Below, piece by piece: positions 35,891 through 46,170 of a DNA stretch of 64,000 nucleotides; the first letter of the stretch is position 1, and the number at the start of each line of letters is the position of its first letter. The notes beneath the pieces are model-generated. The model was given only the letters and a program-made list of their open reading frames with translations, did no database searches and was not told the origin of the DNA. Source of the DNA: Kiloniella laminariae. GTDB lineage: Bacteria > Pseudomonadota > Alphaproteobacteria > Kiloniellales > Kiloniellaceae. Where the stretch lies: contig NZ_JAPWGY010000002.1 of NCBI RefSeq assembly GCF_027214005.1, positions 248,001 to 312,000 of the forward strand. Direction: 5' to 3'. Made by a program: the position numbers and the translations under genes.

Positions 35891-36502
35891 ATGTTAGTAC
35901 GCCTGCTCGCTTTTATGTTTCTGCTCTTTGCGGTTTCGGGCTGCGCCCAGACGGGCAAAACAATCCATCAAAACAAATACGAAAAATCTCTTGTCCTGAT
36001 TGAACGCATTATTACCCCCGCCTTTATCGACACGGCCCTGGCCCAGTCCATGGACGACTATAGGAAAGAATACAAGTTTTCAACGGAACGCCTGTCTGAT
36101 GAAACGCTTGATAAACTCACCGCCGTGCTCAGCCGGGAAATCAACAAAACCCGGCGGGATCTTGTTGTTCAGCTGGCGACTGTTTTCACGCAGGAATTCA
36201 CCACAGCAGAGATCAACGCTCTCTATAGTATCGAGGACTTTGACCTGTTGAGCAGAGCTCTCTCCAAGCTTCAGGAGCATGAAAACAGCGCCGATGCCTT
36301 TAAGCACCTGACACCAGAGGAGCTTAAAGCACTTTTATCACTGAAAGATCCAAAAGCATTAGCTGGCGCAGCCGAAAAGATTGACAAGGTGGTCGCCCGG
36401 GCCGACAAAATCAGCAACGATTACGTTCAGGATATTATCGTCCGCTCACTTCCCGAGATTTTTCAGATACTGCAGGACAATGAAACGCTGGTTGGCGCTT
36501 GA
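35891..36502 (+). CDS. Hypothetical lipoprotein, DUF2059-like helical protein
   Basis: Protein of 203 residues with lipobox VSGC (MLVRLLAFMFLLFAVSGC, Cys18) and a mostly helical mature part. The segment LATVFTQEFTTAEINALYSIEDFDLLSRAL resembles the DUF2059 core (helix, EFT/FTEEE, then a short helix before the C-terminus), described at about residues 96-125. An amidohydrolase gene follows after 39 bp on the same strand, but no functional link is evident. The DUF2059 assignment is tentative. Confidence 0.7.
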   Translation: MLVRLLAFMFLLFAVSGCAQTGKTIHQNKYEKSLVLIERIITPAFIDTALAQSMDDYRKEYKFSTERLSDETLDKLTAVLSREINKTRRDLVVQLATVFTQEFTTAEINALYSIEDFDLLSRALSKLQEHENSADAFKHLTPEELKALLSLKDPKALAGAAEKIDKVVARADKISNDYVQDIIVRSLPEIFQILQDNETLVGA

Positions 36503-36541
36503 CCCCTGTAGCGGCCTCTTTTCACCAGAGAGAATTGCATC

Positions 36542-37699
36542 ATGCTGCTGGATAACGAGACTCACACCCAACTGGTCACACTGCGGCAAGACCTCCATCG
36601 TCACCCGGAGATCTCCGGTCACGAACAAGCAACCAGTGACCGTATAGCCACATTTCTGGAAAATCATGCCCCGGACGAGCTTCACCGCAATCTGGGTGGT
36701 TATGGTGTAGCAGCCGTCTATAAAGGCAAGGTTCCCGGCCCCGGCGTTCTGATCCGTTGTGAACTTGATGCCCTGCCGATTGAAGAGTTGAACACAGCTC
36801 CCTACAGGTCAACAATAGCAGGGAAAGGCCATCTTTGCGGCCATGATGGACACATGACCATGGTTGCAGGGCTTGCTGCTTTGCTCCAACGCAGCCGGCC
36901 AGCCATAGGACGGGTCATTCTCCTTTTCCAACCTGCCGAGGAAACCGGTGCCGGCGCAAAAGCAGTCATCGAAGATCCGGCCTTTGCAGCGCTCAAGCCG
37001 GATTATGCTTTCGCTCTGCACAACCTGCCCGGTATGCCCCTTCATCACGTTGGTCTGAAATCCGGACCTTTTAACTGCGCGTCACAGGGTCTCTGGATCA
37101 CCCTGACCGGAAAAACATCACATGCTTCCAATCCCGAAGACGGACAAAGCCCTGCCTTGGCCATGTGTGACTTGATAAAAGCCTTTACGCTTTTGCCACA
37201 GGATCACGACTTTAAGGGCGAATTCGCATTGGTTACCATAGTCCATGCCCGGCTTGGCGAAGAAGCTTTCGGCATTGCCCCGGGTTTTGCCAAGCTCATG
37301 GTGACCCTGCGCAGCGAAACCGACCAGATCATGCAGCTGTTGCAAGAAAAGTCACGACATCTGATAGAACAGATTAGCAAAGATCACCAACTCGAAACAG
37401 CCTTTGGGTATGACGACATCTTTGCTGCTTCTACCAATGACCCGGATGCCAGTGAACAACTCCTGCAAGTCTTTGAGGCCGAAGAAATCAAGCATCACCC
37501 CATGACATCCCCCATGCGCTGGTCAGAAGATTTTGGCCAGTTCGGTCAGATTTGCAAAAGCGCCATGTTCACCCTGGGATCAGGTCTTTCCCAGCCCCAA
37601 CTTCACAATCCCGATTTTGATTTCCCGGATGAATTGATCGAGACCGGCTGTCGGATTTTTCATCGGGTAATCCGGAATATCCTCGGTCCAAGCAACTAG
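36542..37699 (+). CDS. M20-family amidohydrolase (hippurate hydrolase / IAA-amino-acid hydrolase type)
   Basis: Protein of 385 residues with the M20D metal-site pattern: LHRHPEISGHE at the N-terminus, LCGHDGHM (Cys and His ligands, about 100), LFQPAEETGAGA (catalytic Glu pair, about 135), FALHNLPG (His, about 162) and C-terminal LHNPDFDFPD (His). It would hydrolyse an N-acyl amino acid or similar amide. The substrate cannot be told from sequence. It is convergent with the cystathionine gamma-synthase-family gene. Confidence 0.88.
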   Translation: MLLDNETHTQLVTLRQDLHRHPEISGHEQATSDRIATFLENHAPDELHRNLGGYGVAAVYKGKVPGPGVLIRCELDALPIEELNTAPYRSTIAGKGHLCGHDGHMTMVAGLAALLQRSRPAIGRVILLFQPAEETGAGAKAVIEDPAFAALKPDYAFALHNLPGMPLHHVGLKSGPFNCASQGLWITLTGKTSHASNPEDGQSPALAMCDLIKAFTLLPQDHDFKGEFALVTIVHARLGEEAFGIAPGFAKLMVTLRSETDQIMQLLQEKSRHLIEQISKDHQLETAFGYDDIFAASTNDPDASEQLLQVFEAEEIKHHPMTSPMRWSEDFGQFGQICKSAMFTLGSGLSQPQLHNPDFDFPDELIETGCRIFHRVIRNILGPSN

Positions 37700-37774
37700 G
37701 TAAAAAGACGTCCAACATCTAAATTTATGAGGCCGGATTTGCTGAAAAAATCTGCAAAACAGGCCCCATATAAA

Positions 37775-38917
37775 TCAGCCTTTGATTGCCTGCTCCAGAT
37801 CCTCAATCAAATCCTGTACCGCTTCAATACCGATTGAGAACCGCAAAAGGTCATCAGGAACAGGACTGCCTTCTCCTTCAACCAGCGCCCTGTGTTCAAC
37901 CAGGCTTTCAACACCTCCCAGAGATGTCGCCCGGACAAAGCGCTTGAGCCGCCCCATAATTTGCGCAGTCTGCTCTCTTCCACCATCAAAACGGATCGAC
38001 AACATCCCGCCAAAACCACCGGACATCTGCTTCACTGCGGTTTCGTGATTGGGATGGGAAACCAGACCAGGGTAAAGCACCTCCAGCACCCCCGGGTAAT
38101 CGGCGAAATGCCGGGCAATTTCCATCGCGTTATAACAGGCACGCTCAACCCGGATATGCATTGTCCGCATTCCCCGCAGCAATAGCCAGCTCTCGAACGG
38201 GCCAAGAATTCCGCCCTGTTGCGCCCGTATCTTGCACAGACGTTCCCAACGTGTATCCTGTTTTGCCGTGATCACAGCCCCTGCCACAACATCGCTGTGA
38301 CCGTTCAGATACTTCGTTGCCGAATGAAAGACATAATCAGCCCCCAGCTCAAGCGGGCGGGTCAACAGCGGGGTGGAAACAGTGGAATCAGTAACCAGTT
38401 GCGCCCCCACTGAATGCGCGAGTTCTGCTGCCTTGGCAATATCCACAACCTCCCAGGTTGGGTTGGCAGGCGTTTCGACCCAGAGAAGATGCGTCGGTGA
38501 AGCATGCACCACCTGCGCCATATCCACCTCATCACAGGGATCATAGAAAGCAAGCTCGATACCCCAATCCTGACAAAAAGAAATCAGCCAAGCGCGAAGC
38601 GACCAGTACATCACCTTTGGTGCAACGATCCGCTCGCCCGGACGAAGGGTCTGGACCAAAGCTGTCGCGGCGGCCATACCAGAGGCAAAAAGTTTGCAGG
38701 CTTCACCGCTTTCCAATTCACAGATCACGGCCTCGACCATCTCGGCATTCACGCTCTGATCGCGGGCATAGATCCGGTTGGCATCATAAAGCGCCCCCTG
38801 CTCATCCCGGGCAAAGGTTGTGGACGGTTGTATCGGGGGAACCACAGAACCTGTTGCCTTGTCCAGATAATGCCCCGCTTGTGCCAGAATCGTCTCGGCT
38901 TTGTTCTTCTTTCCCAT
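37775..38917 (-). CDS. PLP-dependent trans-sulfuration enzyme (cystathionine gamma-synthase family)
   Basis: Protein of 380 residues of the Cys/Met metabolism fold-type I family: PIQPSTTFARD near the N-terminus, ESGEACKLFASGMAA (PLP phosphate site), WVETPANPTWEVVDI, DSTVSTPLL, and the PLP lysine in SATKYLNGHSDV (about 215). It could act as cystathionine gamma-synthase, cystathionine gamma-lyase or a homoserine-derivative sulfhydrylase. It is monocistronic with no methionine genes adjacent, so the exact reaction is open. Confidence 0.85.
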   Translation of the reverse strand: MGKKNKAETILAQAGHYLDKATGSVVPPIQPSTTFARDEQGALYDANRIYARDQSVNAEMVEAVICELESGEACKLFASGMAAATALVQTLRPGERIVAPKVMYWSLRAWLISFCQDWGIELAFYDPCDEVDMAQVVHASPTHLLWVETPANPTWEVVDIAKAAELAHSVGAQLVTDSTVSTPLLTRPLELGADYVFHSATKYLNGHSDVVAGAVITAKQDTRWERLCKIRAQQGGILGPFESWLLLRGMRTMHIRVERACYNAMEIARHFADYPGVLEVLYPGLVSHPNHETAVKQMSGGFGGMLSIRFDGGREQTAQIMGRLKRFVRATSLGGVESLVEHRALVEGEGSPVPDDLLRFSIGIEAVQDLIEDLEQAIKG

Positions 38918-39315
38918 GATGTCCTGTCCTCAAGGTCGATTGTTGTCAGGATCTTAGGGGGGAACAGTCTGCTTGAAAATCTCTTTTCCAGATTTGATCA
39001 AAAACTGTTATTCAATAATATACCTTTATCAACTCAAACGGGTTCGCAGGTGCCTTTCCTTCGAGCAAGGCTAAAATTCGTGGCATGACCGACACAAATG
39101 ATTGGACAACTGTTTTTTCTTGACCAGGCGACACTCAAAGCAGTGCTACAGGTTTCCCCGGTAACATCTTCCCTGATTTAATTATATCTTAGAATTCCTC
39201 TCTTTTAGACAGCAACAGAAGATAACTTTAAGCAAATAATAACGCCTCCCTCCTAAACTGGCACCCGGAACGCAAGACTCGTTCCCTTGATCTTCGCGAC
39301 AGAAGAAGCAGAAAC
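38918..39315. other. Intergenic region between divergent genes, nothing recognised
   Basis: 398 bp separating the PLP-enzyme start from the PAS-protein start. It is A+T-richer than the flanking genes towards 39170-39240 and presumably holds promoters for both. No open frame with coding character, hairpin or known operator was found. Confidence 0.5.
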
Positions 39316-39801
39316 GTGCAACAAAACCAGTACGAAGTCGTAGAATACTACCCCGTTTCCAACGAGGATCTGCTCGTTGGCGCGTGCAATAAACTGTTGC
39401 TCAGATGGTGGTTGTCTTTTGCTCCCGAGATGCCCAGAAAAACAGATTTTGATATTCTTGATCACATTTCAATCGCCCCCGACATATTCCTCATAAAGTG
39501 CCTGGACGAGAATTCTTTTCAATTCAGGGTACATGGTGAAAATGCGAATTCTATTTTCAGAGACGAGGTCGGACGAATAATAACGACAGATGGCCCCTCG
39601 ACGACGACAAAAGAAATCGAGGAGCTACGGCTCGCTCACTACTATCAGGGAATAATGAGAAACCCGGTCTGTATAAAGAACCTTGGAAACCTTCACTGTC
39701 AGAACAGGAAATATACCAGGTTCGAATCACTGGATTGCCCTCTTTTAGATGAAAACAAGGCGGTTACCCATATCATCGGCACCATCTCGCCCCTCTTCTG
39801 A
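39316..39801 (+). CDS. Small PAS-domain protein (PAS_5-like)
   Basis: Protein of 161 residues, essentially a single PAS-like fold. LLLRWWLSFAPEMPRKTDFDILDHISIAPDIFLIKCL (about 27-63, described) is the N-terminal signature of the alphaproteobacterial PAS_5 family. FQFRVHGENANSIFRDEVGR follows, then C-terminal strands ending THIIGTISPLF. The start is GTG. No output domain is present, so it may work by binding a partner. It is divergent from the PLP enzyme, and a bidirectional terminator follows. Confidence 0.75.
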   Translation: MQQNQYEVVEYYPVSNEDLLVGACNKLLLRWWLSFAPEMPRKTDFDILDHISIAPDIFLIKCLDENSFQFRVHGENANSIFRDEVGRIITTDGPSTTTKEIEELRLAHYYQGIMRNPVCIKNLGNLHCQNRKYTRFESLDCPLLDENKAVTHIIGTISPLF

Positions 39802-39875
39802 AGACAGTTACTTGTCTTACGCCTGTCCCCCGGAATTCCTGTCATTCGACAGCAGATTACAAACCGGGGAGACAC

Positions 39876-39903
39876 AAAAAAGGGAGCCCAGGGCTCCCTT
39901 TTC
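39876..39903. terminator. Bidirectional intrinsic terminator (gatB and PAS gene)
   Basis: GGGAGCC (39882-39888) and GGCTCCC (39892-39898) form a 7-bp stem extended by A/T pairs. On the minus strand it is followed by a run of six T, ending the gatCAB transcript just after the gatB stop. On the plus strand the run is TTTTC, serving the PAS gene. Confidence 0.8.
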
Positions 39904-39924
39904 TAATAACCGGCTATTGGTTAC

Positions 39925-41379
39925 CTATTCAGCCAATTTCTTTTTCAGCAGTGCGTTAACCATTCCCGGATTGGCTTTACCACCTGTGGCTTTCATGGTC
40001 TGTCCGACAAACCAGCCGATCAGTCTTTCATTGCCACCTTTGTAGCCTTCAACCTGTCCCGGGTTATTGGCAATAATCTCGTCAATCGCCGCTTCAATCG
40101 CACTGGTATCAGAGATCTGTTTCAAGCCTTTTTCCTCAACGATGACATCAGCGTCTTTACCGCTTTCCCACATCGCTTCAAAAACTTCCTTGGCCGTACG
40201 ACCGGAAATCGTATCGTCGGAAATCAGACCGATCAGCCCACCAAGCTGTTGCGCCGTTACCGGGCTTGCATCAAGGGACAACCCACTTTTGTTCAAGGCA
40301 CCAAAATAGTCGCCCATCACCCAGTTCGCAGCCAGCTTGGCATCGCGTCCCTCGGCAACAGCTTCATAAAAAGCTGCCCGATCCCGATCAGCAACCAGAA
40401 TACCGGCATCATAGGCGGAAAGACCAAAATCCTTGATAAACCGGGCTTTCTTTTCATCCGGCAACTCGGGAATGGTTTTTTTGATTTCCTCGACCCAGGC
40501 GGGATCAAGAACCAGTGGCAGCAGATCCGGATCAGGGAAATAGCGATAATCATGCGCTTCTTCTTTGCTCCGCATCGACCGGGTTGTTCCAGTACTTGGA
40601 TCAAACAGGCGCGTCTCCTGAACGATCTTTTCTCCGTCTTCAATCAGTTTGATCTGACGCTTGGCTTCAAATTCAATTGACTGTTGAACAAAGCGGATCG
40701 AGTTGACGTTTTTGGTCTCGGTACGGGTGCCCAGCTCTTCACCGGGTTTCCGTACAGAAACGTTTACATCCGCACGCATGGAGCCTTCGTCCATATTGCC
40801 GTCACAGGTTCCAAGATAACGAAGGATCGACCGCAACTTGCGCAGATAGGCACCGGCCTCTTCAGGCGACCGCAGATCCGGGCGTGACACGATTTCCATC
40901 AAGGCAACACCTGAACGGTTCAGGTCAATATAAGACTGGGTCGGATGCTGGTCATGGATCGATTTTCCAGCATCCTGTTCCAGATGCATACGCTCGATCC
41001 CGACATCGCGGGTCTCCCCTCCGTCCAGATCCAGTGTAATAATCCCTTCACCAACAATTGGTTCCAGAAACTGGGAAATCTGATATCCCTGCGGCAGATC
41101 AGCATAGAAATAGTTCTTGCGTTCAAAAACCGACTTCATGTTGATTTTTGCACGCAGACCAAGCCCCGTACGGACACCCTGGGCAACCACTTCCTTGTTC
41201 AGGACAGGCAACATGCCCGGCATGGCAGCATCAACCAGGGACACCTGGTGGTTTGGCTCGGCGCCAAAAGCCGTTGCCGCACCGGAAAAGAGTTTGGAGT
41301 TGGAAATGACCTGGGCATGAACTTCCAGCCCGATAACCACTTCCCACTCGCCGGTATTTCCTTTAATCCGATAGCTCAT
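39925..41379 (-). CDS. gatB: Aspartyl/glutamyl-tRNA amidotransferase subunit B
   Basis: GatB subunit of 484 residues of the Asp/Glu-tRNA(Asn/Gln) amidotransferase, which corrects misacylated Glu-tRNA(Gln) and/or Asp-tRNA(Asn). N-terminal kinase-like domain: [21 protein letters not shown], and [14 protein letters not shown]. Linker region: [13 protein letters not shown]-terminal YqeY/tail domain: helices ending VNALLKKKL. It begins 1 bp after the gatA stop. Complete length. Confidence 0.97.
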   Translation of the reverse strand: MSYRIKGNTGEWEVVIGLEVHAQVISNSKLFSGAATAFGAEPNHQVSLVDAAMPGMLPVLNKEVVAQGVRTGLGLRAKINMKSVFERKNYFYADLPQGYQISQFLEPIVGEGIITLDLDGGETRDVGIERMHLEQDAGKSIHDQHPTQSYIDLNRSGVALMEIVSRPDLRSPEEAGAYLRKLRSILRYLGTCDGNMDEGSMRADVNVSVRKPGEELGTRTETKNVNSIRFVQQSIEFEAKRQIKLIEDGEKIVQETRLFDPSTGTTRSMRSKEEAHDYRYFPDPDLLPLVLDPAWVEEIKKTIPELPDEKKARFIKDFGLSAYDAGILVADRDRAAFYEAVAEGRDAKLAANWVMGDYFGALNKSGLSLDASPVTAQQLGGLIGLISDDTISGRTAKEVFEAMWESGKDADVIVEEKGLKQISDTSAIEAAIDEIIANNPGQVEGYKGGNERLIGWFVGQTMKATGGKANPGMVNALLKKKLAE

Positions 41380-41380
41380 C

Positions 41381-42862
41381 TTACTTACCTCCAGCGATCA
41401 ACTGCGGCAAAGCCGAGAACCCGGCGGCCTGTTCCATAACACCTGCAACACGCAGCAGAGTTTCTTCGTCAAAAGCACGGCCCAAAAGCTGCAGCCCCAG
41501 AGGAGTGCCTTCACTGGAAAGCCCCGAAGGAATGGAAATGCCGGGCAAACCAGCCAGACTTGCCGGAACTGTGAAGACGTCATTGAGATACATGGCAATC
41601 GGATCGTCCATTTTCTCGCCAATACCAAACGCCGGGCTTGGGGCCGTAGGTGTCAGGATCACATCGACGCTTTCATAGGCTTTTTTGAAATCATTGGCGA
41701 TCAGGGTGCGAACCTGACGGGCTTTGTTGTAATAGGCATCATAATATCCGGCGGACAGAACATAGGTCCCGATCAGGATACGGCGTTTGACCTCATCCCC
41801 GAAACCGGCTGCGCGGGTATTTTCATACATGTCATCAAGGCTCCGGCCTTCGACCCGCTGGCCATAACGCACACCGTCATAACGGGCGAGGTTCGAAGAA
41901 CATTCTGCCGGCGCAATGATGTAATAGGTCGGCAAGGCATACTTCGTATGCGGCAAGCTGATTTCTACAGGCTCTGCACCAGCGGCTCTCAGCCATTCGA
42001 TCCCCTGTTCCCAGGCCTTTTCGATTTCCACAGGCGTTCCGTCAATGCGGTATTCTCTTGGGATACCAACTTTCAAGCCACGAATATCACCTGTCAATGC
42101 GTCCTGATAGCGGGGAACCGGCAGGTTCACAGATGTGGAATCCTTGGCGTCGTACCCAGCCATCGCTTCAAGCATAATCGCGGCATCGCGTACAGAACGG
42201 GTCATGGGACCAGCCTGATCAAGCGAAGAGGCGAAGGCAATCACCCCCCAGCGGGAGCACCGGCCATAAGTCGGCTTGAGACCAACAATCCCGGAAAAGG
42301 CTGCGGGCTGGCGGATGGAACCACCGGTGTCAGTGCCCGTCGCCGCCATCGCAGCGCGTGCAGCAACCGTTGCCGCAGACCCACCGGAAGAACCACCAGG
42401 TGTCAGCTCGGCTGAACTGCCTTCCCGCTGCCAGGGGTTGATCACATTGCCGAAGTGGGACGTAATATTCGCAGATCCCATGGCGAACTGGTCAAGGTTG
42501 CTCTTGCCCAACATCACTGCCCCGGCATTCCAGAGATTGCCGGATACGGTCGATTCATAGGTCGGGACAAAACCCTCGAGAATATGTGAGGCAGCTGTGG
42601 TCTGGGTCCCTTCTGTACAGAAAAGATCCTTCATCGCGATCGGAATCCCCTCCATCACGCCGGCTTCACCAGATGCCCGACGTTTGTCAGACGCATCGGC
42701 CTGCTTGAGGGCGATTTCAGGAGTTTCAACGATATAGGCGTTCAGTCCACGTGTCTCTTCCACGGCTTTAACGTGGGCTTCAGTCAACTCGCGAGCTGTG
42801 AAGTCGCCCTTTTCCATACCAGCCAGGGCATCAGCGATAGTCAGATGTGTCAGGTTGCTCAT
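41381..42862 (-). CDS. gatA: Aspartyl/glutamyl-tRNA amidotransferase subunit A
   Basis: Amidase-signature enzyme of 493 residues that releases ammonia from glutamine for the GatB step. The Ser-cisSer-Lys triad is visible: Lys in AMKDLFC (about 78), and the serine pair in [11 protein letters not shown] (about 155-160), with nucleophile Ser in [12 protein letters not shown] (about 178). It overlaps gatC by one base (TAATG) and lies directly before gatB. Complete length. Confidence 0.97.
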   Translation of the reverse strand: MSNLTHLTIADALAGMEKGDFTARELTEAHVKAVEETRGLNAYIVETPEIALKQADASDKRRASGEAGVMEGIPIAMKDLFCTEGTQTTAASHILEGFVPTYESTVSGNLWNAGAVMLGKSNLDQFAMGSANITSHFGNVINPWQREGSSAELTPGGSSGGSAATVAARAAMAATGTDTGGSIRQPAAFSGIVGLKPTYGRCSRWGVIAFASSLDQAGPMTRSVRDAAIMLEAMAGYDAKDSTSVNLPVPRYQDALTGDIRGLKVGIPREYRIDGTPVEIEKAWEQGIEWLRAAGAEPVEISLPHTKYALPTYYIIAPAECSSNLARYDGVRYGQRVEGRSLDDMYENTRAAGFGDEVKRRILIGTYVLSAGYYDAYYNKARQVRTLIANDFKKAYESVDVILTPTAPSPAFGIGEKMDDPIAMYLNDVFTVPASLAGLPGISIPSGLSSEGTPLGLQLLGRAFDEETLLRVAGVMEQAAGFSALPQLIAGGK

Positions 42863-43149
42863 TATTCAACCACCTTTGGAACAGCGTAGAACCCATGGGC
42901 AGATTCAGGGGCATTTTTTGTTACCCGATCCACATAGCCCCCGTCATTAACAACGTCTTCTCGCAGAGGCTGGGTCATTTCAACGACTGAGGTCATTGGC
43001 TCAACACCGGATGTGTCCAGCTCTGAAAGCTGTTCAACCCAGCCCAGGATCTGATTCAATTCCCCGGAAAGGGCTTCTTGCTGCGCTTCATCAACCCGGA
43101 TACGTGCCAGCTTGGCAATTTTCGCTACCGTTTTTTTGTCGACAGACAT
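42862..43149 (-). CDS. gatC: Aspartyl/glutamyl-tRNA amidotransferase subunit C
   Basis: Protein of 95 residues that holds GatA and GatB together. It begins [17 protein letters not shown] and has the typical [19 protein letters not shown] and C-terminal [16 protein letters not shown]. The ATG at 43147-43149 was chosen from family alignment; the in-frame upstream stretch has no GatC character. First gene of gatCAB. Confidence 0.96.
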   Translation of the reverse strand: MSVDKKTVAKIAKLARIRVDEAQQEALSGELNQILGWVEQLSELDTSGVEPMTSVVEMTQPLREDVVNDGGYVDRVTKNAPESAHGFYAVPKVVE

Positions 43150-43401
43150 GCTCGGTTCCAATCTTTTGTGGATATCGAAAGTCTCGTTAAATAAATTCGT
43201 GCGGAAAGTAGCATCGGCCTGCCTGTGCTGCAACGCCCAGCACACGCATTTTTGCGCATTTTAAATGATTATCGGCTGTTTTAGTAACTTGGATAAAAAA
43301 GCAATCGGTTTGCTGTCCCCAAAAGATGGAGGCCCAGCACTTCCTTCCGAGAAGAAAGCAGCGATAACAGGCACAATTTATTACGATTGAAGGCTGTAGC
43401 C

Positions 43402-43842
43402 TCACTCGACAGGATCAAGATCGCCTTTCCCTGGCTTGTCACTGGGACAGGAAAGTATAAAGCAGGCGATCAACAGGAAACAAACACCGATCAAAGCCAG
43501 CCCCCACAGCGGCACCAGCCCCTTATAGGCCACCAGAAGAAAGCTTGCTGTCATCATGCCGATCGCCAGAAGCTTGGCCTTTCGCGGAATCATACGGTAA
43601 CGATCCCAATTCTGAACCAGTGGCCCGAGAAAACGGTGAGAATACAGCCAGTTATGAAAGCGCTTGGAGGAAAGAGAGAAAGCCCAGAGAGCCACCAGCA
43701 GGAACGGCGTGGTCGGCAAAAGAGGCAAGATCAGACCGATTACCCCTAACAGAACACAAAAACAGCCAAAAGCCATTAACAGAATGCGGCGGAACCCGAG
43801 CTTCTCTTCTTCGCGGTCTCCGGTATTCTCAGTTTGTAGCAT
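43402..43842 (-). CDS. DUF454 (YbaN-type) inner-membrane protein
   Basis: Protein of 146 residues with the DUF454 pattern: a transmembrane hairpin LGVIGLILPLLPTTPFLLVALWAFSLSS, the conserved RFHNWLYSHRFLGPLVQNW loop, IPRKAKLLAIGMM, and further C-terminal helices (about four membrane segments in all). The function is unknown. The C-terminal tail is charged and cytoplasmic. Transcribed alone, upstream of the gatCAB block on the same strand. Confidence 0.87.
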   Translation of the reverse strand: MLQTENTGDREEEKLGFRRILLMAFGCFCVLLGVIGLILPLLPTTPFLLVALWAFSLSSKRFHNWLYSHRFLGPLVQNWDRYRMIPRKAKLLAIGMMTASFLLVAYKGLVPLWGLALIGVCFLLIACFILSCPSDKPGKGDLDPVE

Positions 43843-44218
43843 ACAGATGAAGGGCCTATGTCAAAGAGGTGTTGAACGAAAGATCAAGAATAGACAAAAG
43901 CAGTTAAGAACCTGCATCAAAATATGCGATTCTCACCGACATCATCATTCTCGGGGGAAGAATTGCATTCCCCCTCTCTCAGGGCAAGAAGACACAATCG
44001 CACAGCAGCTGAACTGTCTGAAATTTTCCCCGTGACAGGTGGATTATCCCCCCGCAGACCTTTGATCTCTGCCGAAGATATTTACCAGAAAAAATTCTCG
44101 GGTAAATATCTCTATTGAAAAATATCCCTCGTCTTATGGGAACAACAGTTGCCAACCTCAAAACTGAAAAGGCCAAAACGGATAGCCTGTGCTTGTTCTG
44201 AATGGCACTCGGACCAGG
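43843..44218. other. Intergenic region with a long hairpin
   Basis: 376 bp without a convincing gene. It contains GATATTTACC (44077-44086) and its exact reverse complement GGTAAATATC (44101-44110). The inner bases AGAA/TTCT extend the stem, with CG bulged. Neither strand shows a clean T-run after it. It could be an RNA structure or a binding site; no function is assigned. Confidence 0.5.
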
Positions 44219-44467
44219 CTAGATTTTTCTGCAGTAGAGATAGTGCGTAATCATTTCGTGAAAAGACACCAGTTCCTCATCGGACAACTTGTAATACTGG
44301 GTACCATCGGGGTGAGAGAATCTGGTCACAAAACTAATGCCATCCTCCTGTTGGAGCAATATCACAGTAAAATCCTCATTAATGGAATAGGCCTCGCGGA
44401 GATCGCCATATTTTGCTTTCAGCCGCAAGCGTTCGATCGGACCAACCTTACATTCTTCAAGCATCAT
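44219..44467 (-). CDS. Small hypothetical protein
   Basis: Acidic, cytoplasmic-looking protein of 82 residues, with two adjacent Met codons at the start and a GGTGAGAG ribosome-binding region. It has alternating strand patterns (FTVILLQQEDGISFVTRFSHPDG) and a C-terminal helix. No family is recognised. The compact reading frame and ribosome-binding site favour a real gene. Confidence 0.55.
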   Translation of the reverse strand: MMLEECKVGPIERLRLKAKYGDLREAYSINEDFTVILLQQEDGISFVTRFSHPDGTQYYKLSDEELVSFHEMITHYLYCRKI

Positions 44468-44590
44468 CTCTCACCCAAGAGACCTGAGTCTCTGTCCTGT
44501 GTGGCTACCAAAGAAAAATACCACCCATGGCGAGAATATCAAAGACCTATCGCAACCAATGAATTTTAAAATTATCTAAAAGACCGCAAA

Positions 44591-45289
44591 TTATTCAAAA
44601 AATCCGGAAAGAGGAGAAACACCCACCACAAAAGGATGCAACCATATGACCAGCAGATAAAACCCAGATCCTGTAATAACGGCCCAAACATCCATCCATA
44701 CAAATCGACAATTCCCCCCTTTAAACAATCCCCAAAATGGCAGGTTGGAGGTATTCTCGGTTAATGTCCGCCAGGCAGTTTCTCCAAGCAATTTTTTCTT
44801 TCTTCGGTCAACAATAAACATCCCTCCCAGTGAGAGCAGCAGCAGACCACCAAAAAACATCACCGCGGCAAGATCCCCGTTTACCAGAAGATGAGCGCCC
44901 GACCAGAGAGCAAAGCCCCACAATGCCGGATGACGGACAATCCCGACAAAACCGGCCCGATCCGCGCGATACCCCCCTGCAGGGCCAATCGAGACCGGGT
45001 TCGGTCGTAAAAAACCGGCAAAAAACAATACAGAAGCTGGAAGCATTAAATAAGCTGTGGCCCGGGCAGCCCAGAATTCATAAGGCCAGAGTTCAACGTA
45101 AGGCGCACTCCAGACAGTCTGTAATAACCAGACAATCACCAGTAACGATAACAGCGAATACCCGAGATAATATCCACGTTTGCCAAACAGACTGATCAGA
45201 CGCTGCTTTACCGGGCGCATCGGGGGAATGGAATGCAGGCACAGAAAAATGGCGAAAGCCGCCACAAGCTCACCAAAACCACCAAACAT
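44591..45289 (-). CDS. nnrU: NnrU-family integral membrane protein
   Basis: Protein of 232 residues with about six hydrophobic segments. It shows the NnrU pattern: an N-terminal CLHSIPPMRPVKQRL, SLLSLLVIVWLLQ, PNPVSIGP, and the core VRHPALWGFALW followed by AHLLVNGD, which resembles isoprenylcysteine/NnrU-like methyltransferase membrane domains. NnrU is linked to NO/denitrification metabolism in Rhodobacter. Here it lies about 30 kb from nor and nir, and no TTGAC-N4-GTCAA box was seen upstream. Confidence 0.75.
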   Translation of the reverse strand: MFGGFGELVAAFAIFLCLHSIPPMRPVKQRLISLFGKRGYYLGYSLLSLLVIVWLLQTVWSAPYVELWPYEFWAARATAYLMLPASVLFFAGFLRPNPVSIGPAGGYRADRAGFVGIVRHPALWGFALWSGAHLLVNGDLAAVMFFGGLLLLSLGGMFIVDRRKKKLLGETAWRTLTENTSNLPFWGLFKGGNCRFVWMDVWAVITGSGFYLLVIWLHPFVVGVSPLSGFFE

Positions 45290-45585
45290 ACTTTTCCCCT
45301 TATCTTACCAAATCAGCGTCCATCACAACCCGTTGCAGAGAACAGATCACGGGCCAGCCCGACAAACCGTAATTTTACCACCCGCTCCTTCTATCTCTTA
45401 TCCGACAGTCTTTGCCCAGATGACAGACTGTCGCGTGGCAGCCAGCCCACAAACCTTTTATTGCCCTGGCTTCATACAAAGGGTATGTGGCAAAGGGTAT
45501 GTGGATTTTTAAATTTCGCTACACTACTTTATCCTCTGGCTTTCCGGCTAACATAGCCTCTGACAACCTGCACTGTGAGTAAAAG

Positions 45586-46068
45586 TTGCAAGATATCGAT
45601 CTTTATGACTTGCCTGAACTTCTAGACAGCAACCATCGCCTGCTTGGTCTCGATCCGGGAAGCAAGACAATTGGCATGGCTGTCTCTGATCGGGATTACA
45701 AAGTCGCCTCACCTATCGGCACAATTCTTCGCAGCAAATTCAAAGCTGATGCAGCTAAATTGAAAGAGATCTGTGAAGAAAGAAATATTGGGGCTCTTGT
45801 TATGGGCTTACCGGTCAATATGGATGGTACAGAAGGTCCCCGCTGCCAATCCGTTCGAACACTTGCAGAAAATCTGCACAAAATAGCAGGATTCACCATA
45901 CCGATCGTCTTTTGGGATGAGCGCCTGTCCACATCCGCTGTCGAACGGTTCCTGATCGGTGAGGCAGATATGACCCGAAAACGTCGTTCGGAAGTAGTCG
46001 ATAAAGCCGCAGCAGCCTATATCCTCCAGGGCGCCCTGGATGCTCTTCAAAGAAGATCTGATCGCTGA
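45586..46068 (+). CDS. ruvX: RuvX/YqgF family nuclease (putative Holliday junction resolvase)
   Basis: RNase H-like protein of 160 residues. First acidic catalytic motif GLDPGSKTIGMAVSD (about residue 22), VMGLPVNMDGTEGPRCQ, and the second acidic region FWDERLSTSAVERFL; the C-terminal DKAAAAYILQGAL is typical. The start is TTG: a TAA six bases upstream excludes longer in-frame starts. Acts in rRNA processing or recombination. Alphaproteobacterial members have a similar 15-20-residue extension before the first strand. Confidence 0.9.
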   Translation: MQDIDLYDLPELLDSNHRLLGLDPGSKTIGMAVSDRDYKVASPIGTILRSKFKADAAKLKEICEERNIGALVMGLPVNMDGTEGPRCQSVRTLAENLHKIAGFTIPIVFWDERLSTSAVERFLIGEADMTRKRRSEVVDKAAAAYILQGALDALQRRSDR

Positions 46069-46170
46069 TCTGCTCTGGTTCTCCCACTCCGTATTGATCG
46101 GGGTTGATCGGGGCTCCCTATGCCCAAAAAGGATATAATTCCTCAACACTTTTCATATTTCTGCAGAAAA

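Noticed and set aside
46094-46113. Direct repeat TTGATCGGGG, two copies
   Set aside because: Only two 10-base copies in tandem after ruvX, with no wider pattern. It is not enough for a named element.
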